The notes beneath the pieces were generated by a model. It was not told where the DNA came from, ran no database searches, and saw nothing but the letters and a program-made list of their open reading frames with translations. The position numbers and the translations under genes are program-made. From Streptomyces sp. P9-A2 (lineage in GTDB: Bacteria; Actinomycetota; Actinomycetes; Streptomycetales; Streptomycetaceae), in contig NZ_JAZIFX010000001.1 of assembly GCF_036634175.1 (NCBI RefSeq), positions 2,914,001-2,978,000 on the forward strand: a stretch of DNA of 64,000 bases. Reading direction: 5' to 3'. The number at the start of each line of letters is the position of its first letter. Within the stretch, counting starts at the first letter, position 1. This document shows, one piece after another, positions 32,518 through 40,654 of this stretch.

Positions 32518-34710
32518 ATGACGTCGACGCCGTCGGGCGCCCAAAGGGACGACGACCCGTCCCAGACCACCCAGCTCAGGGTGCCTGCGCACCGGACAGG
32601 AAACACGGGCGCTTTCCGCCGGATCAAGAAGACGCTGCCGAGATACGACTACGAGCACTACAGCCGGCTCGCGGGTCCCCTCACCCAGCCCGATCCGAAC
32701 AAGCCGTACACGGTGCAGTACCGCTCGCTGATCTCGCAGGAGCCGCACCGCATCCGCATCGTGCTGATGCTGGCCGCGGCCCCCCTGCTGTCGGTGGTGC
32801 TGCTGGTGTGGCTGCTCCAGCCCGCGCACTGGACGGAGCGCGACTACCCGGCGTTCGACTGGCTGCCCACCCTCGACATCGTGATGCTCGTCTCGATCGG
32901 TCTGATCGAGCTCTTCCGCTGCATGAACGTGCTGTCCAACGCGCACGCCACGCTGGTCGCCCGCGATCCGGTCCCCGTCGTGCCCGAGACCGGCACCAAG
33001 GTCGCCTTCCTCACCTCCTTCGTGCCCGGCAAGGAGCCGCTGGAGATGGTGACGAAGACCCTGGAGGCGGCGGTCAAGATCCGCCATCGGGGCACCATGC
33101 ACGTCTGGCTGCTCGACGAGGGCGACGACCCCGAGGTGAAGGAGGTCTGCGCGCGTCTGGGTGTGCACCACTTCTCCCGCAAGGGCGTCGCGAAGTGGAA
33201 CCAGCCCAAGGGCCCGCACCGCGCCAAGACCAAGCACGGCAACTACAACGCCTGGCTCGACGCGCACGGCGACGACTACGAGTTCTTCGCCTCGGTGGAC
33301 ACCGACCACATTCCGCTGGCGAACTACCTGGAGCGGATGCTCGGCTTCTTCCGCGACCCGAACGTCGGCTTCGTCATCGGCCCGCAGGTCTACGGGAACT
33401 ACGACAACTTCGTCACCAAGGCCGCCGAGTCGCAGCAGTTCCTCTTCCACGCGCTCATCCAGCGGGCCGGCAACCGCTACGGCTCGCCCATGTTCGTCGG
33501 CACGTCCAACGCCGTGCGCATCAAGGCGCTCAAGCAGATCGGCGGTCTGTACGACTCGATCACCGAGGACATGGCGACCGGCTTCGAGATGCACCGCGCC
33601 AAGAACCCGGCGACGGGCAAGAAGTGGCGTTCGGTCTACACCCCGGACGTGCTCGCGGTCGGTGAGGGCCCCAACGCCTGGACGGACTTCTTCACCCAGC
33701 AGATGCGCTGGTCCCGGGGAACCTACGAGACGATCCTCAAGCAGTACTGGAAGGGCTGGTACTCGCTGCCGCCGAGCAAGCTCTTCAACTACACCATGAT
33801 GATCATCTTCTACCCGATGTCGGCCCTCAACTGGATTCTGGCCGCACTGAGCTGTGCGCTGTTCCTGGGCCTGGGCGCCTCGGGTGTGAACATCGACCCG
33901 GCGGTCTGGCTGATGCTCTACGGCAACGCCTCCGCGCTCCAGATCGGCCTCTACATCTGGAACCGCCGCCACAACATCTCCCCGCACGAGCCGGAGGGCT
34001 CCGGCGGTGTGGCCGGTATGGCCATGTCCGCGCTGTCGGCGCCGCTCTACGCGAAGGCGCTGATCGACTCCGTCCTGCGCCGCAAGAGCAAGTTCGTGGT
34101 GACGCCCAAGGGCGACTCGGCCAGCCCGGACACCTGGTTCGGCACCTTCCGGTACCACTGGTACTTCATCCTGATCTTCGGTGGCTCCCTCGCCGCCGGT
34201 TTCGTCTACGGACACGCGCACCCGGCGATGATCATCTGGGCGACGTTCGCCCTGCTGGTCACGGCCGCACCCCTGTTCGTCTGGCGGCACAGTATGCGCC
34301 AGGACAGGAAGAAGCCGCCCGGCGCCCATGCGTCGGGACGGCTCCCGGCCGACCGGCCGGCAACGGAGCCACCGAAGGACTTCGCCCACGAGCCCGCGAC
34401 CCAGCAGCTGCAGACGCTCCCGCGGGTGCAGCAGGCGCAGGCGCAGGCGCAGACCCCCGGTCAGTACCAGGGGCAGCAGTACCAGGCTCAGGCTCAGCAG
34501 TACGGGCAGCACCACGCCCAGCAGCAGCCGCACGCCGCGCACGGCCGGCAGGACCGGCCCAGCTGGGCCGCCTCCCACGGCGGACCGGCGGGGCAGGGAG
34601 AGCCGGAAGGCCCGGCGGGGCCGGGCGGAGCGACAGGTGCCGGGAACAGCTCCGGCAGTGACCAGACGATGCAGATCGCCCTGGGTGGACTTGGGGGACG
34701 TAAGGAATGA
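32518..34710 (+). CDS. cslA: cellulose synthase-like GT2 glycosyltransferase CslA
   Basis: 730 aa processive beta-glycan synthase. It has two N-terminal membrane helices (about 75-150), a cytosolic GT2 domain with the D, D, D, QxxRW set (LLDEGDDPEV, SVDTDHIPL, SITEDMATGF, QQMRWSRGTY), then about four C-terminal helices and a Gln/Pro/Ala-rich tail (about 610-730, many QAQ/QYQ repeats). In S. coelicolor CslA makes a cellulose-like or chitin-like glycan at hyphal tips and interacts with DivIVA; the polymer identity was long debated. The ATG at 32518 follows GGGGGG; a second ATG three codons upstream overlaps that site. The stop overlaps glxA (ATGA). The long Gln-rich tail may be a docking region. 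Confidence 0.95.
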   Translation: MTSTPSGAQRDDDPSQTTQLRVPAHRTGNTGAFRRIKKTLPRYDYEHYSRLAGPLTQPDPNKPYTVQYRSLISQEPHRIRIVLMLAAAPLLSVVLLVWLLQPAHWTERDYPAFDWLPTLDIVMLVSIGLIELFRCMNVLSNAHATLVARDPVPVVPETGTKVAFLTSFVPGKEPLEMVTKTLEAAVKIRHRGTMHVWLLDEGDDPEVKEVCARLGVHHFSRKGVAKWNQPKGPHRAKTKHGNYNAWLDAHGDDYEFFASVDTDHIPLANYLERMLGFFRDPNVGFVIGPQVYGNYDNFVTKAAESQQFLFHALIQRAGNRYGSPMFVGTSNAVRIKALKQIGGLYDSITEDMATGFEMHRAKNPATGKKWRSVYTPDVLAVGEGPNAWTDFFTQQMRWSRGTYETILKQYWKGWYSLPPSKLFNYTMMIIFYPMSALNWILAALSCALFLGLGASGVNIDPAVWLMLYGNASALQIGLYIWNRRHNISPHEPEGSGGVAGMAMSALSAPLYAKALIDSVLRRKSKFVVTPKGDSASPDTWFGTFRYHWYFILIFGGSLAAGFVYGHAHPAMIIWATFALLVTAAPLFVWRHSMRQDRKKPPGAHASGRLPADRPATEPPKDFAHEPATQQLQTLPRVQQAQAQAQTPGQYQGQQYQAQAQQYGQHHAQQQPHAAHGRQDRPSWAASHGGPAGQGEPEGPAGPGGATGAGNSSGSDQTMQIALGGLGGRKE

Positions 34711-36647
34711 ACGACCGTGCAGGCCGCCGCCGCGCCCGTCGAATCGCGATAGGCACCACGGTGGTACTCGCGCTGGCCGGCATGAATGGACCGTGGCTGT
34801 ACCGCTTCGGATCCGAGAAATACCACCAGTACAAGATCAACAAGCCGGAGTACAAGGCGGAGAACGGCCGCTGGGAGATCGTCGAGTTCCCGGAGAAGTA
34901 CCGCCAGAACACCATCCACGCGGCGCTGCTGCACACCGGCAAGGTGCTGCTCGTCGCGGGTTCCGGCAACAACAAGGACAACTTCGACGCCAAGCAGTAC
35001 GACACCCGTATCTGGGACCCGGTCAAGAAGACCATCAAGAAGGTGCCGACGCCGAGCGACCTGTTCTGCACCGGCCACACCCAGCTCGCCAACGGCAACC
35101 TGCTGATCGCCGGCGGCACCAAGCGGTACGAGAAGCTCAAGGGTGACGTGACGAAGGCGGGCGGCCTGATGGTCGTCCACAACGAGAACCCGGACAAGCC
35201 GATCACCCTGCCGGCGGGCACCAAGTTCGTCGGCAAGGAGAACGGCAAGACCTTCGTCTCCAAGGACCCGGTGCTCGTCCCGCGCGCCGAGAAGAACTTC
35301 GACAAGGAGACCGGCGAGTTCCTGGGCAACACCCCGGGCTACGGCCGTACCTACGTCGAGGCGCAGAAGGAAGGCGCCAAGCACCAGACCGGTACGCAGG
35401 ACAACTACACCGTGCAGGGCCTCAGCGGTGAGGACGCGCAGAACACGTACGGCATCGCCGAGAAGCTCGCCCTGGACAAGAAGGACTTCCAGGGCATCGA
35501 CGACGCCTTCGAGTTCGACCCGGTCGCGGAGAAGTACATCAAGGTCGACCCGATGAAGGAGGCCCGCTGGTACCCGACGCTCACCACCCTGAGCGACGGC
35601 AAGATCCTCAGCGTCTCCGGCCTCGACGACATCGGCCAGCTGGTCCCGGGCAAGAACGAGATCTACGACCCCGAGACCAAGAAGTGGACCTACACGGACA
35701 AGATCCGTCAGTTCCCGACCTACCCGGCGCTGTTCCTGATGCAGAACGACAAGATCTTCTACTCGGGCGCGAACGCCGGCTACGGCCCCGACGACGTGGG
35801 CCGCGACCCGGGCATCTGGGACGTGGAGACCAACAAGTTCACCAAGGTCCCCGGCATGAGCGACGCCAACATGCTGGAGACGGCCAACACCGTGCTGCTG
35901 CCCCCGGCGCAGGACGAGAAGTACATGGTGATCGGCGGCGGCGGGGTCGGCGAGTCCCCGCTGGCCAGTGAGAAGACCCGGATCGTCGACCTCAAGGCCG
36001 ACAGCCCGCGCTTCGAGGACGGCCCCTCGATGGACAAGGGCACCCGCTACCCGCAGGCCTCGATCCTGCCCGACGACAACGTGCTGATCTCGGGCGGCTC
36101 GGAGGACTACCGGGGACGCGGCGACTCCAACATCCTCGAGGCGCGGATCTACGACACGGCGGAGAACGAGCTCAGGCGCGTCGCCGACCCGCTGGTGGGC
36201 CGCAACTACCACGCCGGTTCGATCCTGCTGCCCGACGGCCGCCTGATGTTCTTCGGCTCGGACCCGCTGTACGGGGACAAGGCGAACACCAAGCCCGGCG
36301 AGTTCGAGCAGCGCATCGAGATCTACACGCCGCCGTACCTCTACGGCGAGAACGCGCAGCCCAACCTCGCGGGAGGCCCGCAGACCATCAAGCACGGCGA
36401 GTCCGGCACCTTCACCTCGAAGGACGCCGCGTCGGTCAAGAAGGTCCGGCTGATCCGGCCGAGCGCCTCGACCCACGTCACCGACATCGACCAGCGCTCC
36501 ATCGCCCTCGACTTCGAGACCGACGGCGACAAGCTGACGGTGACCGTGCCGGAGAGCCGGAACGTGGTCCAGGCGGGCTGGTACATGATGTTCGCCGTCA
36601 CCGCGGACGGAACACCGAGCAAGGCCCAGTGGGTGCAGGTGCCGTAA
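34707..36647 (+). CDS. glxA: GlxA mononuclear copper-radical oxidase
   Basis: 646 aa secreted or tail-in membrane protein. N-terminal positive residues and a hydrophobic segment (about 11-26, RRIAIGTTVVLALAG) anchor it outside the membrane; a seven-bladed Kelch-like body and a C-terminal Ig-like domain follow. The galactose-oxidase-type active site is complete: Cys121 (LFCTGHTQL) and Tyr289 (RWYPT) can form the Cys-Tyr crosslink, Trp288 stacks beside it, and Tyr501-His502 (RNYHAG) and His590 (ASTHVTD) complete the copper site. It is coupled to cslA by ATGA. In Streptomyces GlxA is required for tip glycan deposition and morphogenesis. Maturation needs copper, usually through a chaperone such as Sco; none is encoded here. 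Confidence 0.96.
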   Translation: MNDRAGRRRARRIAIGTTVVLALAGMNGPWLYRFGSEKYHQYKINKPEYKAENGRWEIVEFPEKYRQNTIHAALLHTGKVLLVAGSGNNKDNFDAKQYDTRIWDPVKKTIKKVPTPSDLFCTGHTQLANGNLLIAGGTKRYEKLKGDVTKAGGLMVVHNENPDKPITLPAGTKFVGKENGKTFVSKDPVLVPRAEKNFDKETGEFLGNTPGYGRTYVEAQKEGAKHQTGTQDNYTVQGLSGEDAQNTYGIAEKLALDKKDFQGIDDAFEFDPVAEKYIKVDPMKEARWYPTLTTLSDGKILSVSGLDDIGQLVPGKNEIYDPETKKWTYTDKIRQFPTYPALFLMQNDKIFYSGANAGYGPDDVGRDPGIWDVETNKFTKVPGMSDANMLETANTVLLPPAQDEKYMVIGGGGVGESPLASEKTRIVDLKADSPRFEDGPSMDKGTRYPQASILPDDNVLISGGSEDYRGRGDSNILEARIYDTAENELRRVADPLVGRNYHAGSILLPDGRLMFFGSDPLYGDKANTKPGEFEQRIEIYTPPYLYGENAQPNLAGGPQTIKHGESGTFTSKDAASVKKVRLIRPSASTHVTDIDQRSIALDFETDGDKLTVTVPESRNVVQAGWYMMFAVTADGTPSKAQWVQVP

Positions 36648-36685
36648 CCGGCCCGACCCGACAGCCCGCGCCCGGCACATACGGG

Positions 36686-36736
36686 CACACGCGCAGGGGG
36701 CGTCCTCCGTCATGGAGGACGCCCCCTGCGCGTGTG
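36686..36736. terminator. bidirectional terminator between glxA and the GH6 gene
   Basis: Perfect 23-bp stem (36686-36708 with 36714-36736; arms begin CACACGCGCAGG) with loop GTCAT. It separates the convergent cslA-glxA operon and the GH6 gene and is one of the longest perfect hairpins in the window. Confidence 0.92.
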
Positions 36737-36791
36737 TGCGGTGTGCGGTGGATGACGCGTGGTGTGCGGTACGGGGTGGGGGTGTGCGGGG

Positions 36792-37814
36792 TCAGTCGCC
36801 GGCCTTGGCGAGCTTCACCGCGTAGTCCTCCCACCATTCGCCGGCCTTCGGGCCGCCCTTGCACTCACCGTCCGACTCGCCGGGCCGCTTCACCCACAGA
36901 TACGCGTCCACCAGCGGGTCCGCCGTCTTGATCGTCGGCGTCTCGCCGAGGGCACGGCCGGGCGGGTTGCACCAGCGTTCGGCCGCGTCGCCCCCGGTGT
37001 ACGGGCCGTTGCCGTTGCGGCTGGTGTCTACGACGAAGGGCTTGTCGCCGACCTTGGCGGAGAGCTGCTTGCCGTAGGCGATGGACTCCTCGGTGGAGTA
37101 GAAGTTGGAGACGTTCACCGAGAAGCCGTCGGCCCGGTCGACGCCCGCCCACTTGAGCGGCTCGAAGATCTGGTCGGGGTTGCCCCAGCCGGCGTTGCCC
37201 GCGTCCAGGTACACCGTGGTGTTCTTCAGGCTCTTGAGCTTGTCGACGGCACCGTTGAGGACGTCGTAGCGCTCCTCGTGGAACTTCTCCGGTGTGCAGC
37301 CGTCGACCAGGTGGAGCACCGCGTCGGGCTCCAGGATCACGGTCGCCGCCCGGTCCCCGATGCCCTTGGCCACGCTGTCGATGAAAGCGCGGTAGGCATC
37401 GCCGTCGGCGGCACCGCCCTGCGAGTACTGACCGCAGTCGCGGTGCGGGATGTTGTAGAGGACGAGCAGCGCGGTGCGGCCCGCCTTGTCGGCCGCCTCG
37501 GTGAAGCCGCGGGTCTGCCCCTCCGGGTTCTCCGGGCTGATCCACTCGGCGGCGGGCTGCTCCGCTATCTTGCGGATCTGCTCGGCCTCCGGCTTCTTCC
37601 CGTCTGCCCTCAGATCGGCCATCTGCCGCGCGGCCGTGCCCTCCGGGTTGACCCAGAAGGGGTTCGCGTCCTTGGGCTGCTGCGTGATCTCCGCGCCGGC
37701 CGCCTCGTCCGAATCGCCGCCGGAGGAACACGCCGTCATCAGCAGCGCAGCCCCCAGTACCGCTGCCGACGTCCGCCTCCTGGCGAACGCCCCGACCCCC
37801 CTGCTGCCGTACAT
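36792..37814 (-). CDS. cslZ: GH6 glycosidase lipoprotein (CslZ-like)
   Basis: 340 aa exported endoglucanase-type enzyme. A signal peptide with lipobox LLMTACSSG anchors it to the outer membrane face as a lipoprotein. The GH6 core shows AADKAGRTALLVLYNIPHRDCGQ, the general-acid region ATVILEPDAVLHL, TVYLDAGNAGWG and FVVDTSRNGNGPY, and VDAYLWVKRPGESDG near the C-terminus. GH6 enzymes cleave beta-1,4-glucan with inversion. In S. coelicolor the GH6 protein next to cslA-glxA (SCO2838, CslZ) is part of the glycan machinery. The ATG at 37814 (MYGSRG) follows AAGGGGG; a longer start at 37886 would put 24 residues before the leader. Convergent with glxA. Confidence 0.93.
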   Translation of the reverse strand: MYGSRGVGAFARRRTSAAVLGAALLMTACSSGGDSDEAAGAEITQQPKDANPFWVNPEGTAARQMADLRADGKKPEAEQIRKIAEQPAAEWISPENPEGQTRGFTEAADKAGRTALLVLYNIPHRDCGQYSQGGAADGDAYRAFIDSVAKGIGDRAATVILEPDAVLHLVDGCTPEKFHEERYDVLNGAVDKLKSLKNTTVYLDAGNAGWGNPDQIFEPLKWAGVDRADGFSVNVSNFYSTEESIAYGKQLSAKVGDKPFVVDTSRNGNGPYTGGDAAERWCNPPGRALGETPTIKTADPLVDAYLWVKRPGESDGECKGGPKAGEWWEDYAVKLAKAGD

Positions 37815-38121
37815 CCATCCCCCCTTGGGTGCACTTGTTCCGTGCGTGCCGAGTCCCAATCCTGACATACGCGCCGCGGCAGCCACGCGGCCGAGCCATT
37901 CTTGCCCGCGCGCTGTTACGGCCGTCGTACGGTGACAGGTCGCCTGGGGCGATCACGGAACGCGACCGGGGACGGGCGGGGGCGTCGCCCGCCCCGGAGC
38001 CACGTCCGGGCCGGGTGGACGGGGTGCTCGGGGCGGGGAGCGGTCGCGCTCGGGGCGGGGTGGACGGGGCGCTCGGGCGGGGACGCGGTCGCGCCCAGGG
38101 TGAGGGCGCGGTGGCGCTCGC
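37815..38121. repeat. intergenic region with a 45-bp imperfect duplication
   Basis: GTGGACGGGGTGCTCGGGGC... (from 38015) recurs about 45 bp later (from 38060) with a few changes, between the sortase stop and the GH6 start. The remaining part must hold the GH6 promoter. No gene is supported. Confidence 0.7.
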
Positions 38122-38784
38122 TCAGGCGGTGGTGCCCGTCAGGTACGCGGAGACGACCACGTTCGCCGTGTAGCGGTCGCGTGCCGTGTCGAAGGTGCCG
38201 CCGCAGGTGATGACGCGCAGTTCGGCCCGGCCCGGGCGGCGGGGCCCGTAGGCCTGCCGGGCGTCGAACCCGTCGCGGGCCAGGACCTGGACGTCCTCGA
38301 TCGTGAACTCGGCGACCTGGTCGTCCTCGCGGACCACCCGGATCTTCTGGCCGGGTTTCAGCGTGCTCACCTTGTAGAACACGGCGGGCCGGGTCTCGGT
38401 GTCGACGTGTCCCACCACCAGCGCGGTGCCGGACGCTCCGGGCGCCACCCCGTCCGCGTACCAGCCGACCACGTCCGGCCGGTCGAACGGCGGCGGATCG
38501 AGCGCGCCGCGTTCGTCCAGGCCGCGGGAGACCACCGGGGCCCGGACGTCCAGGCCGGGTATGTCGAGGCGCTGCGGCGGCGCCTCGCCCAGCGGGCGGT
38601 GGGCGGGCGGAAGGTCCGCCCGGGGCGGCCGGCCGGCGGCCGCCATGTCACCGGTGGAGGGGTCCGGCCCGCCGGGGTGCGGGCCGGTCGCCTCCCCGCC
38701 CCACAGCCAGAGCACGAGCAGCAGCACCACCCAGGCCACACCGGTGAGCAGCCGGCCCGGGCGTATCTCGTCGTGATCGGACAC
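38122..38784 (-). CDS. class F sortase
   Basis: 220 aa membrane-anchored transpeptidase. N-terminal helix GVAWVVLLLVLWLWG (about 15-30), a Pro/Gly-rich linker, then the sortase beta-barrel: DVVGWYADGVAPGASGTALVVGHVDT (catalytic His), TIEDVQVLARDGF, LRVITCGGTFD (catalytic Cys) and RDRYTANVVV (catalytic Arg). Class F sortases in actinomycetes attach or process surface proteins; targets are rarely known. GTG start at 38784, with GAGG upstream, lies 11 bp after the stop of the secreted-protein gene, so they form an operon. Confidence 0.9.
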   Translation of the reverse strand: MSDHDEIRPGRLLTGVAWVVLLLVLWLWGGEATGPHPGGPDPSTGDMAAAGRPPRADLPPAHRPLGEAPPQRLDIPGLDVRAPVVSRGLDERGALDPPPFDRPDVVGWYADGVAPGASGTALVVGHVDTETRPAVFYKVSTLKPGQKIRVVREDDQVAEFTIEDVQVLARDGFDARQAYGPRRPGRAELRVITCGGTFDTARDRYTANVVVSAYLTGTTA

Positions 38785-38795
38785 GGTCGGCCGCC

Positions 38796-39392
38796 TCAGC
38801 CGGTCGTTCTGCGGCTCCGCCGGACGCGGTTGCGTACGACGGCTCCCGCGGCGGCGGCCGCGAGGAAGAGTCCGGTCACCGTCTGCGCGGCACCCGGCCC
38901 GCCCTCGTCGACACCGGTGCCGGTGCCGGTGCCGACGGCCAGGGGGGCGCCGCCGCCACCGCCCGCGTCGACGGGGGCGACGGGCGAGGCGTGGGCGGTC
39001 GGCTCGGCGGCCTCCGGCTTCGACGGTTCGGCGGTCCCGGCGGGCAGGTGGCGGGCGGGGGCGACCTTGATCGTGCCCTGGCGGGCCCGCTCGCCGCAGT
39101 TGACCAGCACGGGGTACGTGCCCGCGGTGAGCGTGGAACGGACCCGGCTCTCGCCGACGAGTACGCCGTCGGCGACGGTGAGCCGGACCTCGGAGACGAA
39201 CGCCGAGGACACGGCCAGCGCCGTCCGCTCGGCACACTCCGCCACCTTGAGGGTGACGTCGGTACCGGGCGCGGGGACCACCGGTGTCACCGAGACGCCC
39301 GTGTCGTCCGCCGTGTCCGCCGCGTACGCCGCCGGGGTGAACGCGGCGGCGGCCAGGATTCCGGTGCAGAGAGTGAGTCGCAGTGAACCCAT
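38796..39392 (-). CDS. tail-anchored surface protein, possible sortase substrate
   Basis: 198 aa. A signal peptide (LTLCTGILAAAAFTPAAYAA) is followed by an immunoglobulin-like region with two cysteines (VAECAER, LVNCGER), a Pro/Ala/Glu linker (about 110-145), a Gly/Thr stretch APLAVGTGTGTG, a C-terminal hydrophobic segment (TVTGLFLAAAAAGAVV) and a basic tail RNRVRRSRR. This is the layout of cell-wall sorting signals, though the motif LAVGTG departs from LPxTG/LAxTG. ATG at 39392 has GGAGG at a good distance. Adjacent to the sortase, which is the likely partner. Confidence 0.8.
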   Translation of the reverse strand: MGSLRLTLCTGILAAAAFTPAAYAADTADDTGVSVTPVVPAPGTDVTLKVAECAERTALAVSSAFVSEVRLTVADGVLVGESRVRSTLTAGTYPVLVNCGERARQGTIKVAPARHLPAGTAEPSKPEAAEPTAHASPVAPVDAGGGGGAPLAVGTGTGTGVDEGGPGAAQTVTGLFLAAAAAGAVVRNRVRRSRRTTG

Positions 39393-39613
39393 CGTGTACC
39401 TCCAGACACCGGGAGCGTGCCCCGTCGAGCGGGGTACCGCACCCTCAGGGCGCGGTGGTTGCTCCGTACGGGTGACATGGGAGGGGACTGCTCCGAGGTC
39501 CGCCTTTGGAGCCGAAAGTGATCGACGGGACGTGCGACGGAATCCACGAGCTTGGCCAACCGATACGGCAATCGGGGCTCGAAATATCAGGTTCGGGCCT
39601 CATCGTGAAGTCA

Positions 39614-39629
39614 TAGAACGTACATTCGA
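39614..39629. promoter_or_regulatory. LexA-box-like palindrome
   Basis: TAGAACGTACATTCGA matches the actinobacterial SOS box TCGAACGTACGTTCGA at 14 of 16 positions (GAAC-N4-nTTC core). It lies 22 bp upstream of a GTG start at 39651. Confidence 0.6.
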
Positions 39630-39650
39630 CGGAAAGGGGAGACGTACACC

Positions 39651-39773
39651 GTGGAGATGAAGCGGCGGGAGCTGACACGGGTCATCGAGGCCGTGGTGAT
39701 CAAGCCCGCAGGCAAGGGTGGTACTCAACGGGGCGCTTTCCGAACCGACTTGCTCGAGATGATGTGGAAGTGA
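39651..39773 (+). CDS. small ORF behind a LexA-like box
   Basis: 40-codon frame with GTG start; GGAAAGGGGAGACG lies just upstream. The protein is basic in the first half (MKRRELTRVIEAVV, KPAGKGG) and ends LLEMMWK. It resembles nothing I recognise. Codon use (third-position bias moderate) and the good Shine-Dalgarno support translation; the LexA-like box suggests damage induction. It could also be the 5' part of a longer message reaching the HAD gene 94 bp downstream. Confidence 0.45.
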   Translation: MEMKRRELTRVIEAVVIKPAGKGGTQRGAFRTDLLEMMWK

Positions 39774-39867
39774 CGGTACGCATCTCCGCCGGGGCAGCCC
39801 CGGCGCAGAAGTGTCTGCATAGCATGAGGTCGTCCCATGGTCCACGTACGGCAGGAGTCCATCTCCC

Positions 39868-40647
39868 ATGACAGAGCGCAAACCCATCGAGTCGTGGCTC
39901 ACCGACATGGATGGGGTCCTGATGCACGAAGGGGTGCCGGTCCCCGGTGCGGATGCCTTTATCAAGAAGCTGCGCGACCTGGGGCGGCCGTTCCTGGTCC
40001 TCACCAACAACTCGATCTACACGGCCCGAGACCTGCACGCACGCCTGAACCGGATCGGGCTCGATGTGCCGGTCGAGAACATCTGGACCTCCGCCCTGGC
40101 GACAGCGACGTTCTTGGACACCCAGCACCCCGGCGGTACGGCCTACGTCATCGGCGAGGCCGGCCTGACGACGGCCCTGCACGACGCGGGCTACGTCATG
40201 ACCGATACCGACCCCGATTTCGTGATCCTGGGTGAGACTCGTACGTACTCGTTCGAGGCTCTGACGAAGGCCATCCGTCTGATCGACGACGGAGCCCGGT
40301 TCATCGCCACCAACCCGGACAACACCGGACCGTCTCCCCAGGGCGCGCTGCCCGCGACGGGTTCCGTGGCCGCGCTGATCACAAAGGCCACCGGGAAGAA
40401 ACCGTACTTCGTCGGTAAGCCGAATCCTCTGATGATGCGAACCGGCCTCAACGTCATCGGAGCGCACTCAGAGACCAGCGCCATGATCGGTGACCGGATG
40501 GACACCGATGTGCTGGCCGGGCTCGAAGCCGGAATGGAGACCTTCCTCGTCCTCACGGGCCTGACGACGAAGGACGACATCAGCCAGTACCCGTACCGGC
40601 CGACCAGGATCGTGGAGTCGATCGCGGATTTGGTGGACCTCGTCTGA
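39868..40647 (+). CDS. HAD-IIA family phosphatase (NagD-like)
   Basis: 259 aa hydrolase. HAD motif I is LTDMDGVLMHEG (nucleophile Asp), motif II LVLTNNSI, motif III Lys in VGKPNPLMM and motif IV MIGDRMDTDVLAGLEAG. The cap (about 85-180) is the C2a type of NagD/p-nitrophenylphosphatase-like enzymes, which hydrolyse sugar or nucleotide monophosphates. ATG at 39868 follows AGGAG at about 11 nt. Base composition is less extreme than in the neighbours (more A/T at third positions), a mild sign of different history. Convergent with the following surface-protein gene (7 bp gap). Confidence 0.92.
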   Translation: MTERKPIESWLTDMDGVLMHEGVPVPGADAFIKKLRDLGRPFLVLTNNSIYTARDLHARLNRIGLDVPVENIWTSALATATFLDTQHPGGTAYVIGEAGLTTALHDAGYVMTDTDPDFVILGETRTYSFEALTKAIRLIDDGARFIATNPDNTGPSPQGALPATGSVAALITKATGKKPYFVGKPNPLMMRTGLNVIGAHSETSAMIGDRMDTDVLAGLEAGMETFLVLTGLTTKDDISQYPYRPTRIVESIADLVDLV

Positions 40648-40654
40648 GACGGCG

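Noticed and set aside
34494..36713. Long minus-strand frame opposite glxA
   Set aside because: glxA has an intact active site and family-length protein; the antisense frame has only GC-driven openness.
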